Positions 1 to 8,384 of a DNA stretch of 45,639 nt are shown one piece after another. This DNA is from CAZUTK01 sp964623265. GTDB lineage: Bacteria > Electryoneota > B3-LCP. How positions within the stretch are numbered: the stretch's first letter is position 1; every line of letters starts with the position of its first letter. The notes beneath the pieces were generated by a model. It was not told the origin of the DNA. It saw nothing but the letters and a program-made list of their open reading frames with translations, and did not search any database. The position numbers and the translations under genes are program-made. The stretch covers positions 1 through 45,639 of the forward strand of contig CAZUTK010000017.1 in assembly GCA_964623265.1 (NCBI GenBank), read 5' to 3'.

Positions 1-152
1 AAAGAGCGTACGTGGACGCGGAAAACGGCAGGACCATCTGCTGTTGGGAAGCCGGAGCGAAAGAGCAGCTGGAGAGTCTCTTTGCCCGCGCTGGAATCCC
101 CTATGAGAGCATCGCCTGTGTTGCGGAAATCGTCGAGGCGGATTTTAATTAG
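1..152 (+). CDS. DUF4242-type small protein, 3' end (partial)
   Basis: The reading frame from base 3 to the TAG at 150-152 gives 49 residues beginning RAYVDAENGRTICCWEA and ending VEADFN. This matches the C-terminal half of the next gene (RAYVDKETGRVSCCWQA), so the two are tandem paralogues. The pattern 'aromatic-V-D/T ... C-x-W/Y-E-A-p' followed by an amphipathic helix and a final beta strand is what I know from DUF4242 proteins (ferredoxin-like fold; one Streptomyces member is described as nickel-binding). The 5' part lies outside the window, so I cannot tell whether this copy carries Cys or TGA at the position interrupted in the next gene. Function unknown; the doublet CC is shared by both copies. 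The family call is from memory and moderately sure. Confidence 0.7.
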   Translation, partial: RAYVDAENGRTICCWEAGAKEQLESLFARAGIPYESIACVAEIVEADFN

Positions 153-200
153 CCGGATCCATCGGAATGAATCGTCATTTTTCTCAACAGAGGAGGAAGT

Positions 201-464
201 ATGCCTACATTTCTCATCAGTCTGCCTCCGATGCCCGAAGCGGAGGTGAAGAAGTCCTGAATGAAGGTCTTGAAAGCCCGCCGGACGGCGGAAGCCAAAG
301 ACCTGAAAATGCAGCGAGCCTATGTGGATAAGGAGACGGGGCGCGTCTCCTGCTGTTGGCAGGCGAAGAATCGGGAGCAGGTTGCGGAGCTCTTCAAGCG
401 CGCCAAAGTCGTTTTCGAATCCATATTAGCGGTTGAAGAAATGACGGAGAAAGATCTGGTTTAA
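201..464 (+). CDS. DUF4242-type small protein with in-frame TGA (candidate selenoprotein)
   Basis: A textbook Shine-Dalgarno AGGAGG at 191-196 lies 4 nt before ATG 201. From there the frame reads MPTFLISLPPMPEAEVKKS, meets TGA at 258-260 (codon 20), and continues in the same frame as MKVLKARR... to TAA at 462-464, giving the family C-terminus with RAYVDKETGRVSCCW. The ATG at 261 directly after the TGA has no well-placed ribosome site, so a restart there would lose the first beta strand. As I recall the family, the interrupted position (K-x-S-C-x-x-V-L) is often Cys, so TGA could encode selenocysteine; see the hairpin at 266-303. The alternatives are a nonsense mutation, or a real 67-residue protein starting at 261. 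Function unknown; its neighbour upstream is a paralogue. Confidence 0.65.
266..303 (+). promoter_or_regulatory. SECIS-like stem-loop after in-frame TGA
   Basis: Five nt after the TGA at 258-260, GGTCTT (266-271) can pair with AAGACC (298-303). After a 6x6 internal loop, CCGCC (278-282) pairs with GGCGG (287-291) around the apical loop GGAC. The element is 38 nt long and its loop starts 22 nt after the TGA with GG. These properties agree with what I know of bacterial SECIS elements (hairpin just 3' of UGA, G near the start of the apical loop). GC-rich coding DNA folds easily, so this is suggestive only. Confidence 0.35.
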
Positions 465-491
465 ACAGCCGGATGTGAAAAGATTCCAAGG

Positions 492-522
492 GATCGGCTC
501 GGAGACGAGCCGATCTTTTTTT
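492..522 (+). terminator. Rho-independent terminator after DUF4242 pair
   Basis: Perfect 10-bp stem GATCGGCTCG (492-501) / CGAGCCGATC (506-515) with loop GAGA, followed by seven T (516-522). It lies 27 bases after the stop of the second DUF4242 gene and ends that transcript. Confidence 0.93.
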
Positions 523-601
523 ACTATGCATCAGCAACAAAGGCTGCCCCTGAGAGAGCGCGGGACAGCCTTTGTGTCATCTGCTGGTGAATTCGGACGG
601 G

Positions 602-3600
602 TTACTTCACGAGCATCAGTTTCTGAACCGTGCGGTGTTCTCCGGCCTGGAAACAGAGGAAATACACGCCGGAAGCCGATTGCGAAGCGTTCCAGCGGAG
701 AGTATGACTTCCTGCCGGCAATACACCGTTTTGCAGGAGGGCGACTTCTCGGCCCTGCACGTCGAAGATGCGGACAGTGACGGGGGCGGCATCCGGCAGT
801 TCGAACAGCACTTCTGTGGCAGGATTGAAGGGATTGGGATGACACCCTTTGAAGGCGAATTGAGCCGGCGGCTGCGGCGCGGTCAGCCAGGCGTCGAAAC
901 TCTCGCCGGTATTGCGCCAGTCATTCGAAGCGGATCCGTCACCGGTGGTGAGCTTGGTGAAGTTGAAGCTGCTGCTGTCCCATTTGACGGCGGAATAGGT
1001 GCCCACATATCCGCGGTAGATGTACGTTCCCGCCGGCGCGCTCCCCGGGATATTCTGAGTGCGCAGCCGGGTGATGCTCGCACCGACCGGTAGGGTCAGG
1101 TTGACCGGTCCGAGGACGGGACCGTAAAAGGAACCGCTGGGCAGCACCACCATAATCCAGGCGTCGAAAGTCTGCGAAGAAGATGAAACATTCGCCACGC
1201 CGACGTTGAAGTTGAAGCTGCCGCCGCCGGCGGGGATTTGAATGGGGGGATTGATGGGCGTCAGCGAGATGGTGACAGGGCTTGCCGGACCCGCGCCGAT
1301 GTGGATGGTGATCGGCACGTTGAGGTGAGGCGTCGCCGGATCATTGCTGTCAATGCCCATCTGAGCATTGTAGGTTCCCTGGTTCAAACCGTAGGCGTAT
1401 GCCACGACGCTGATCTGCGTGCTGCCGTTGACCGGCACGGCTCCGCTGGACGGCACAGCTCGCAGGAAGGGATGATAGAATTTCACAGCCAGGTTGTTGT
1501 GCAAGTAGGTCTGATTGTAGGCGACCTGCAGGCCGTCCGTGCCGGTACCGTTCTGGATGCCGACGGTACAGTCGTTGAAATTGCCGGTCAGCGTCTGATA
1601 CTGGTAGGTGATATCGCCGTCGCCGGTTAGGATGATCTGGAAGGTGTAGGTGCCGACAATTGTGGTCCCCCAATGGGGAACGTTCAAGAAGCTGACCACC
1701 AGGCTGTCGGATCCGTTGTTCCAGGTTTTCACCGAAGCGCCGGATTGCAGCGGGTCGAGGTCGTCCCAGAAGCCTGCGAGCAGGTAAGGCGGAGCTGCAG
1801 GATTGGGCAGAGTCGTGTTGTTGTACGCATTAGAATGAGAGGTGAAGCTCAGCCAACCGTTCGCGGAGATGACGATGCTGGACCAGGTTTCACCGTAGTA
1901 GGGGAAGTTGAAGCCGATGGGGTGATTGGCGCTGGTGGAATCATTGTGCGGGAAGGTGATGGTTGTGCCGATCGCGGAGATGTCCACCCATGAGAATTGC
2001 GGGCCTGCGGGCTCGTCGGAATCCTTCCAACGGTAGCCGAAGTTGTCCGGACCACCGGATGCGTCGAGGGGATCTCCGCTGAAGGTCGTGCTGAAGGTCA
2101 GCGTGGATCCGCCGCTGTTCGAGATCGTCAGGAATTGCGAACCGTAACCGCCTTCCGGGATGTTCAGAGTCAGCGCGTTCGGCGAGATCCCGATGACCGG
2201 CGGTTCACCGGTTTGATTGAACGCCGTGGTGAATTTATAGACGCGGCCATTTTGCACGTGCGCCGCGGCGGGATCTTTGTAGGTATTCCAGTACACCACC
2301 TGGATGCCGTCCTGGCGGCTCGGGCTTTCGATGCCGATGGTGGAATAGCCGTTGTCGTCCGACATACCATACACTTCCGTGATGCTGTTGTACTGGAAGA
2401 CGATTTCCCCATCCCCGGTGGGTGTGGGGTAATAAACCGGATCGTAGAGGATGATTTCGAAGGTCTCCTGCGGCTGCGGCGAGCCCAGGTTCTTCATCCT
2501 GGACCATTCGATGATGAAGCGATGGTTGGAGACGTCATACCGGGAGAAGACGTGTCCGCCGCTCCAGGTGATCAGATCATCCCAGAAGGCGGCGATGTGC
2601 CCGGTGGGACCGATCGCCGCGGGGATGGGGTAGTTGCGGAAATCGGTGTAGGACGGATCCGGAGTGGTGGAGATCCAACCGTTGCTGCAGACGGCGATGG
2701 AATTGGTGCTCTGGTTATAATAACGGAACGTGAAGGGCAGGGAGACGACGAGGGTCTGGTCTTGATCTTCGCCGCCGTCGTTGATGTTGAGCTGCGTCCC
2801 TGTTCCGCCGTAGGTCGGATCAAGTTCGATCCATTGATAGACGGGGACGGGGCTGTAGCTGATGTCTGTGTCGTCGAAGCAGTAGTAGCCGTATTCATCC
2901 GGACCCTGCGGATCCGTGGAGAGCTTCACGCCCAGTTGAATGGTGATGGTGTCGGTCTGAGTCGCTCCGTTGGCGCTGAAAGTCACCGCGAGTTTCGCTT
3001 TGTGACCGCGCATTGCGAAGGAGGAAGCGGTCAGATTGAAGGGGTTGGAGGCGCAATTCGCCGACATTCCCACGTTGACGGTGCCGAAGCCGGCGGAGTT
3101 GTCGTTGACGGTCACCGAGGAGTCCAACGAGGCGATCGTGGCGGTCAGGAGCGCGGCGGTTTTTCCTCCGGTATTCTTGACGAACAGGACGAAATTTGCG
3201 GTTTCGCCCGGGGAAAGCAAGGTGTCGGAGCCGGAGGCGATGGCGGAGTTGATGATCATATGATAAGAAACCACGCCGAGGTTCAGCAGACCGTTCCAGG
3301 AACCCTGTGCCGCCGTTGTGAGGAGGTTTAGCGGAATCATATGGCCGTGCGGGCAATCCGGCGCGACCGTGAGGAGGAAGCTGCCGGAGCTGTTGCCGGT
3401 GGCGCCGGGCGCCAGGTTCGGGAATGTTTGGGTGGCGCTGGAAAGAAGGATATAAGGATCCGACGTGGAAGCGGTTGTACTGATTCCCGTGGCAGTGGTG
3501 GAAGAACCGAAGTTCTTGAAGACCGTGGGGATCTGCACGATTTCGCCCGGGTTGATGATGTGGTCGTTGTCGCCGGAGCTGCCGCCGGCGTTGTCGTCGT

Positions 3601-5608
3601 CCACGGTGTGGCTGTAATAGCCCACCGCGACCGGGTTCTGGACGACGTCCAACGAATCCACGATGGGGAAGAAGTTGTGTTTGGTGATGGTCACTTTGAC
3701 GTTGCCGGTCGTGGCGACGCTGACCGGCAGAGTGATCTGTCCGGTTGCATCCGTCATGCCGACCGCCTGCAATTCATCCGCTTTATACAGGCAGACTTGT
3801 GCCCCCTCTACCGCCTGAGCGCCTTCGGTGACGGTGAGGCTGAGGGAATTTTCTCCCCAGGGGATGTTGTCGGGGACATTGCAGGACATAAAATGTATGG
3901 CGCCGTTGTAGATGTCCGTTCCCGGATCGCCCGCGAGGGCGTTCCAGAGGGAGAAGTTGTTGACGTTGCTGGAGCTGTTCGTCTGGTAGGCGAGGTAGAG
4001 TTCCAGTTTGCCGCGATTCAACGCGTTTCCTTGCTGATAGATGCCTTCATCGAAGAATCCAGCATAGATGCCCACGTTGACGGTGTTGTTGCAGCGGGTG
4101 TTGGTGGACAGAGTGGCTGTCCCCACGCATCCGATGGCGCCCTTGGGGGTCGTCGGCGTGCCCACGCTCAAGAAGTGCTCCATATTGGAGTCTCCGTCGA
4201 AGCCGCCGGTTCCGCAGGTGATCACGGAGCAGAAGGGGAGCTTGCGGCCGTTGGTCAGAGCGTCTATGTCAGAGTTGTCCCAGCCGCTGATCCCCCAGTA
4301 GCCGCGATAGTTGAAGATGGAGACGCCGTTGTTAATCGCATTGGTGATTGTGGTGGGGATGGAACCGCCCATCGTGTACCACATCGTATCGATGCGGGTG
4401 AAATTGTTCCAAACCATGCGCGTTTTGATCCAGCGGTTGGTCTGGATGGTGGAGGAACCGGAGCCCGATCCCGCGGTCAGGACGGATTGATGGAACCAAT
4501 CGGCATTGGCGACATAAGGCATTTTCTCGTAAAACAGCACCTTGTTGACCATCACCGTGGTTTCGGTGGCGTTCTCCACGGGGAGGCGCCCCACCGCCAC
4601 ATCCGCCAGAATATCGCTGCCGTCCAGCTGCGAATAGGGGTGATCCACGCCGCTGGGAGACCAGCCCGCCAGCGTATAGCTGCCGCTGGTGTCGCCGATG
4701 AGCAGGACGTATTCCGGGGGGACTTCCCAGGTATTATATGCCGTCTGGATGAGGTTCTTGATGGTAGTAGTGGATGCGCCCGCCGAGAAGGTTTGAACGA
4801 CCACCTGATGGCCCTTGCGCTTTTTCCATTCCACGAGAGGCTGGATGAGGTTCAGGAGAGTGGCGTCGTTGACGCAGACGACGAGATAGGAACCTGCGCT
4901 GGTCTGATCCACTTCGAGGTCGTCGCGGTTGATCAGCGAGGTTTCCATCATTTTCGCCCAGGCAGCGGAAAGGGGGATCGAACGGCGCGGGGTGTTGCGC
5001 AGATCTTCCCCTTCGAAGCGGACGGTGACGCGGAGGCGATGGATGATGCGCAGTTCCCGCGTGACGGGATTGTACTGCACGGGGTTCATCCGGATCGGCA
5101 CCAGACGGACGCCGCGCATCACCGCCGGATCGCCCACCATCACGATCTGCCGCGGGAAGAAGTCATCGGCGGAGTAGGAAGCCGGATTGTATTCGATGGA
5201 TTGTGCGCCGAGGATCAGGGATTCCGGGTCATCTATCTGCGCGGGGATGAGATCCACGTCGGGGATGACGGTGCTTTCCGCGATTTCAAATTCCGCATGC
5301 ACGCGGACGGTGGCGGGAATCGCCAAAAGCCTCGTCAGGGAAGGGACTTCCGGGGAACCGATTTCCGCGTCGTGGAATCCACCCGGGATTTCCACGCAGT
5401 CCCAGTATTTTCCGTCCAGCAAAGTGCGGGAAAATTCCACCCCCGGCAGACGGACTTCAAATTGGATCTGGTCGGAATTCTTCGCGATCACGTCCAGGCG
5501 GGGGCGTTCGCCTGCAATGTCCATGCGCAGCGGGGTGAAGGAGGCGGGCGCAGCGCTCGAACACGACAGGATCAGTGCGAGGAGCCAAAACTTCTTCCAA
5601 GCTGACAT
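602..5608 (-). CDS. Gingipain-like (C25 family) secreted protein with T9SS sorting domain
   Basis: 1668 residues, ATG with AAAGGAG six nt upstream. Order: signal peptide (1-20), C25-type propeptide (about 25-205), gingipain-like domain (about 235-575; VLLIGDTSGSYT, DVAVGRLPV, NYRGYWG at 433-439, CGTGGFD around C465), Ig/CARDB-like repeats (about 585-895), two 'GPDxxGY ... SNGW ... WDDL' beta modules (about 900-1130 and 1175-1390), a 130-residue module shared with two other proteins here (1445-1574), and a C-terminal T9SS domain with HPNPFNPATEV ending KLMLVK. C25 peptidases use a Cys-His dyad; Cys465 is present, but the His expected in the 'NY-x-GHG' loop is Tyr437, so proteolytic activity is doubtful. 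Expected at the cell surface or released. Transcribed alone from the promoter at 5757-5785. Certain as a C25-like T9SS cargo; activity uncertain. Confidence 0.93.
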   Translation of the reverse strand: MSAWKKFWLLALILSCSSAAPASFTPLRMDIAGERPRLDVIAKNSDQIQFEVRLPGVEFSRTLLDGKYWDCVEIPGGFHDAEIGSPEVPSLTRLLAIPATVRVHAEFEIAESTVIPDVDLIPAQIDDPESLILGAQSIEYNPASYSADDFFPRQIVMVGDPAVMRGVRLVPIRMNPVQYNPVTRELRIIHRLRVTVRFEGEDLRNTPRRSIPLSAAWAKMMETSLINRDDLEVDQTSAGSYLVVCVNDATLLNLIQPLVEWKKRKGHQVVVQTFSAGASTTTIKNLIQTAYNTWEVPPEYVLLIGDTSGSYTLAGWSPSGVDHPYSQLDGSDILADVAVGRLPVENATETTVMVNKVLFYEKMPYVANADWFHQSVLTAGSGSGSSTIQTNRWIKTRMVWNNFTRIDTMWYTMGGSIPTTITNAINNGVSIFNYRGYWGISGWDNSDIDALTNGRKLPFCSVITCGTGGFDGDSNMEHFLSVGTPTTPKGAIGCVGTATLSTNTRCNNTVNVGIYAGFFDEGIYQQGNALNRGKLELYLAYQTNSSSNVNNFSLWNALAGDPGTDIYNGAIHFMSCNVPDNIPWGENSLSLTVTEGAQAVEGAQVCLYKADELQAVGMTDATGQITLPVSVATTGNVKVTITKHNFFPIVDSLDVVQNPVAVGYYSHTVDDDNAGGSSGDNDHIINPGEIVQIPTVFKNFGSSTTATGISTTASTSDPYILLSSATQTFPNLAPGATGNSSGSFLLTVAPDCPHGHMIPLNLLTTAAQGSWNGLLNLGVVSYHMIINSAIASGSDTLLSPGETANFVLFVKNTGGKTAALLTATIASLDSSVTVNDNSAGFGTVNVGMSANCASNPFNLTASSFAMRGHKAKLAVTFSANGATQTDTITIQLGVKLSTDPQGPDEYGYYCFDDTDISYSPVPVYQWIELDPTYGGTGTQLNINDGGEDQDQTLVVSLPFTFRYYNQSTNSIAVCSNGWISTTPDPSYTDFRNYPIPAAIGPTGHIAAFWDDLITWSGGHVFSRYDVSNHRFIIEWSRMKNLGSPQPQETFEIILYDPVYYPTPTGDGEIVFQYNSITEVYGMSDDNGYSTIGIESPSRQDGIQVVYWNTYKDPAAAHVQNGRVYKFTTAFNQTGEPPVIGISPNALTLNIPEGGYGSQFLTISNSGGSTLTFSTTFSGDPLDASGGPDNFGYRWKDSDEPAGPQFSWVDISAIGTTITFPHNDSTSANHPIGFNFPYYGETWSSIVISANGWLSFTSHSNAYNNTTLPNPAAPPYLLAGFWDDLDPLQSGASVKTWNNGSDSLVVSFLNVPHWGTTIVGTYTFQIILTGDGDITYQYQTLTGNFNDCTVGIQNGTGTDGLQVAYNQTYLHNNLAVKFYHPFLRAVPSSGAVPVNGSTQISVVAYAYGLNQGTYNAQMGIDSNDPATPHLNVPITIHIGAGPASPVTISLTPINPPIQIPAGGGSFNFNVGVANVSSSSQTFDAWIMVVLPSGSFYGPVLGPVNLTLPVGASITRLRTQNIPGSAPAGTYIYRGYVGTYSAVKWDSSSFNFTKLTTGDGSASNDWRNTGESFDAWLTAPQPPAQFAFKGCHPNPFNPATEVLFELPDAAPVTVRIFDVQGREVALLQNGVLPAGSHTLRWNASQSASGVYFLCFQAGEHRTVQKLMLVK
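887..1276 (-). other. 130-residue module preceding sorting domain (copy 1)
   Basis: Residues 1445-1574 of the C25-like protein. It starts VTISLTPINPPIQIPAGGG and ends NTGESFDAW. It aligns without gaps to copies at 15938-16327 and 27122-27511. By my count 95 of 130 positions match the copy at 27122-27511. I know no named domain for it; the beta-rich pattern suggests an Ig-like fold. Confidence 0.8.
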
Positions 5609-5640
5609 AGGGTTCTCCTTTCAGCGGCATTAAAGCAGAA

Positions 5641-5665
5641 CGCCGCGGATTCAACAGCCGCGGCG
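5641..5665 (-). other. Leader hairpin upstream of C25-like gene
   Basis: Eight-bp inverted repeat CGCCGCGG (5641-5648) / CCGCGGCG (5658-5665) with a 9-nt loop, inside the roughly 140-nt predicted 5' leader of the 5608 gene. It has no T-tract, so it is not an obvious terminator; it may stabilise the mRNA. The rest of 5609-5809 shows only the promoter. Confidence 0.4.
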
Positions 5666-5756
5666 CAACCCCGAAAGCAGATCCCTGATGGGAACCAGGA
5701 TTTCCATCCAGACGGCAGTTCTGCGAACCCGCGCAGTTCTGAATTTCTATCCGTTT

Positions 5757-5785
5757 AATATATACTAATTTTAAAGCGGATGCAA
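5757..5785 (-). promoter_or_regulatory. Sigma70-like promoter of C25-like gene
   Basis: On the minus strand TTGCAT (5780-5785), 17-nt spacer, TATATT (5757-5762). Both hexamers and the spacing are identical to the promoter of the beta-helix T9SS gene at 13496-13524. Transcription would start near 5750. Confidence 0.7.
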
Positions 5786-5809
5786 GGAATTTTTTTTAAG
5801 GGGAGATTT

Positions 5810-6169
5810 TTATTTGATCACCCCCGTCACGCGGTTGTTGTCATCCACCTGGATGATGACCGGGCGATGGGATTTGGCTTCGTCGTCTTCGAGTTCGCAA
5901 AAGGAAAGGATAACCAGCCTGTCGCCGACCATGCCCAGCCGCGCTGCGGGACCGTTCAGCATGACGGTGCCGGATCCGCGGGGTGCGGCAATGGCATAGG
6001 TGATCAGACGTGCGCCGTTGTTGACGTTGAAGACGTGCACCTGCTCCCCGGGCAGAATGTCCGCTCGGTTCAGCAGCTCCTCGTCCACCGTGATGCTGCC
6101 TTCGTAGAGCAATTCCGTGCCGGTCAATTTGGGACGTTGAATTTTGGATTTCAGCAGAATGCGTTTCAT
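5810..6169 (-). CDS. panD: Aspartate 1-decarboxylase precursor (PanD)
   Basis: 119 residues, close to the usual 115-130. PanD converts L-aspartate to beta-alanine for pantothenate and CoA synthesis in the cytoplasm. It is a pyruvoyl enzyme made by self-cleavage between Gly24 and Ser25. Here the site is Y22-E-G-S25, exactly where it should be, and Arg54, Thr57 and Tyr58 (NGARLITY) plus the TYAIAAPRGSG segment are present. It lies 54 nt downstream of the phosphodiesterase-like gene on the same strand and may share its transcript. No clear Shine-Dalgarno precedes ATG 6169; TTGCAT at 6196-6201 with a weak -10 just before the start could give an almost leaderless internal transcript. Identification is firm. 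Confidence 0.97.
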   Translation of the reverse strand: MKRILLKSKIQRPKLTGTELLYEGSITVDEELLNRADILPGEQVHVFNVNNGARLITYAIAAPRGSGTVMLNGPAARLGMVGDRLVILSFCELEDDEAKSHRPVIIQVDDNNRVTGVIK

Positions 6170-6223
6170 AAGATGTATTACGTTTGACCTACAGAATGCA
6201 AGTGCAAGAAACCAGTGTTTCGG

Positions 6224-8152
6224 TTATTCGATATAGCCGAGGGCGCGCAGTTTGTCCCGCAGCGACTGATCCTCTTCGGACAGAGTTGCTTTCGGTCTGA
6301 AGCGATGCCCGCGGTCGTGGGATTCGATGCTGCGCGGCGGAAATTGCCGCAGGAAGTCCGGCTGGAACGCTTCGGTCAGAATCCTGCCGGACATATCCTC
6401 GCCGACGGGGATGCCCAGCAGCGTTAAAATTGTCGGGGTGATGTCTTCCAGACCGGGTTTTTCCGTGAAGACCGCGTCTTTCTTGAAATAGGGACCGGAG
6501 AGGATGAGAATCCCGTCGGGAGCGTGTTCGTGTCCGACGCTTCCGCCGCCGGGTTCCACGCCGAAACCGTGGTCGGACATAACGATGATATGATATTTCC
6601 CTGCGGCGTGTTCCAGCAGGGATCCCAGCATTCGGTCCAAGTTGATGTAGGTGGAGTCCACGGTTCCGCGATATTTCTCCACGTCGGCGGAAGGCAGACG
6701 GGGGAAAAGGTCCGCCACGCGGTAGGGCCACATCCAGTGCGCGATGCCGTCCGATTGGAAAAAGTACGACAGAATCAGATCGAAGTCTTCCGTATCCAGC
6801 AGGTGTTCGGTGGCCAGCCGGAAGAATTTATCCGTGAGATAACAAACCTTGATGGCGCTCTCCAGATGTTCCCGGTCCCAGTTTACCAGATGGTTGACCT
6901 TTTCCCATTCCGAACTGTCGGCGCGGATGAAATAATTCAATTCCTCGAAGCTCATCTCGCGGGATTGTTCTTCGGCGAAGCTCAATTCCTGCAGAATTTC
7001 CGCAGGAAAGGTCGGGGCACGAGCGAAATTCGCCGGCATGCTTTCGGCGCTGGATAGTTGACCCTTGCTTTCCCGCATTTCGTTCTTTACCATTGAAGTA
7101 TGGTCGGAAATGATCACTCCGTTGACGTTTTCCGGTGGATAGGAGCCCCACCAACCCACGACGCCGACGCGCTGATTGTAATCCGTGAGGATGTTCCAGA
7201 TCGCTTTTGTCTTGCGGGCGGTGCTGGAGAGGGGGACCATCTGGAAGAAGCCGAATCGGGTGAACGCTTCTGTGATGGGGTAACATCCGGCGAAGTAAGG
7301 GTAGCGCAGGACGTTCTGTTCCAAGCCGGGCGCGATGATGGAGACGATGTCGCGGGCTCCGTGGCCGCGGGCGTTCTTCCCGGTCACGATGGTGGTCCAG
7401 AGGATCGCCGACAGCGTGGGTTTATCGCTTTTCAACGGGGTGCGAGTCCCGCTTTCGATTAAAGCGGCGAAATGGGGCAGTTTGCCTTGTGCGAGCAGCG
7501 GATCCATTGCATCCCAGGTGGCGGCGTCGAAACCGATCAAGAAGACTCGCGCGCCGGTTGTAAGAGCCGCCTTCAATTCCGGCGGCACCTCCTTGGCGCG
7601 ATTCTCGTGTATTTCGGCGGCGAAGAGAAATCCGATGTAGGTGAGAAACAGAAGAACAAGGCAGACGATCCAGGTGCGTAGGTGCGTGCGAAACAGGGTG
7701 AAACGGCGCAGCGGCGACAGCAGCAGAGCGCAGCTGATCCCGATGAGGATGCCTGCCAGCAGCATCGCGGCGCTCGACAGCCAGCCCTGTATGGAAAAAG
7801 CCGGTGTATGCGGGAGCCAGATTTTGTGCAGAGGATAGAAAAATGTCAGGACGACAACGATTAACACGTGAAGAGTAAGCTGAATGTGGAATCCGTTCAC
7901 TCCGAAAATCCGAAGGGCGACAGAGGCTCTTTCCAGCAGCCAGACTGGAATCCAGAGGATGACGCCGATCGCGCCGTAGAGAATCAGAGCCGCGATGAAT
8001 ACTTTCAGAATATCGGAAAAAGGGGCGTAAAGGTCGTTTTGAACGCAGATTGTCAACCAGACGATGCCGCCAATGATCAGCCAGAACGTTAAACTCAGCC
8101 GCAGAGACGCGAGGAGCGTCGGCGGTTTGGATATCGCAGTGGTGGAAGTCAT
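6224..8152 (-). CDS. Membrane-anchored type I phosphodiesterase / alkaline-phosphatase superfamily protein
   Basis: 642 residues. The N-terminal ~185 residues hold four or five hydrophobic segments, then a catalytic domain starts at about 200. Signatures of the nucleotide pyrophosphatase/phosphodiesterase branch are visible: IGFDAATWDAMDPLL (metal Asp), KPTLSAILWTTIVTGK (Ser/Thr nucleophile region), FFQSDGIAHWMW (Asp and His ligands), MSDHGFG (Asp-His) and GHEHAPDG (His). The C-terminus ends KLRALGYIE, common in this group. The substrate cannot be told from sequence; relatives hydrolyse phosphodiesters or transfer phospho-groups to lipids or glycans, and the domain should face the periplasm. 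PanD follows on the same strand. A weak promoter is proposed at 8266-8294. Confidence 0.85.
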   Translation of the reverse strand: MTSTTAISKPPTLLASLRLSLTFWLIIGGIVWLTICVQNDLYAPFSDILKVFIAALILYGAIGVILWIPVWLLERASVALRIFGVNGFHIQLTLHVLIVVVLTFFYPLHKIWLPHTPAFSIQGWLSSAAMLLAGILIGISCALLLSPLRRFTLFRTHLRTWIVCLVLLFLTYIGFLFAAEIHENRAKEVPPELKAALTTGARVFLIGFDAATWDAMDPLLAQGKLPHFAALIESGTRTPLKSDKPTLSAILWTTIVTGKNARGHGARDIVSIIAPGLEQNVLRYPYFAGCYPITEAFTRFGFFQMVPLSSTARKTKAIWNILTDYNQRVGVVGWWGSYPPENVNGVIISDHTSMVKNEMRESKGQLSSAESMPANFARAPTFPAEILQELSFAEEQSREMSFEELNYFIRADSSEWEKVNHLVNWDREHLESAIKVCYLTDKFFRLATEHLLDTEDFDLILSYFFQSDGIAHWMWPYRVADLFPRLPSADVEKYRGTVDSTYINLDRMLGSLLEHAAGKYHIIVMSDHGFGVEPGGGSVGHEHAPDGILILSGPYFKKDAVFTEKPGLEDITPTILTLLGIPVGEDMSGRILTEAFQPDFLRQFPPRSIESHDRGHRFRPKATLSEEDQSLRDKLRALGYIE

Positions 8153-8265
8153 ACCCGCCTCTCGGTTTCAGATCGTATGATAGCTGCAGATTCTCAGTGA
8201 TGCGCTTCCACACATCCTTTTCGATACGATGCAGAAGCAAGCAGTAGAAAGCAAACTTAAACTAT

Positions 8266-8294
8266 AATATAGCGTATCTTTAGCTAAAAAGAAA
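8266..8294 (-). promoter_or_regulatory. Possible promoter of the phosphodiesterase-panD unit
   Basis: Minus strand TTTCTT (8289-8294), 17 nt, TATATT (8266-8271). It differs by one base in the -35 from the TTGCTT seen elsewhere in the window. It lies in the AT-rich 232-bp gap (8153-8384) between divergent genes. The plus-strand gene at 8385 must also start here, but I see no convincing -35/-10 pair for it. Confidence 0.4.
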
Positions 8295-8384
8295 GAGCAA
8301 ATCAATAAAAATGCTACTCTTGAATTTCTTACACTTAGCTGGAGAAAAAGAAACGTCACTGCAAACCACAGAAGGAAAATGATC

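Noticed and set aside
3341..5605. 754-codon open frame on the plus strand, antisense to the C25-like gene
   Set aside because: Arg/Gly/Asp/Val-rich chance composition, no signal or domain pattern, no ribosome site; it mirrors the real gene's GC-biased codons.
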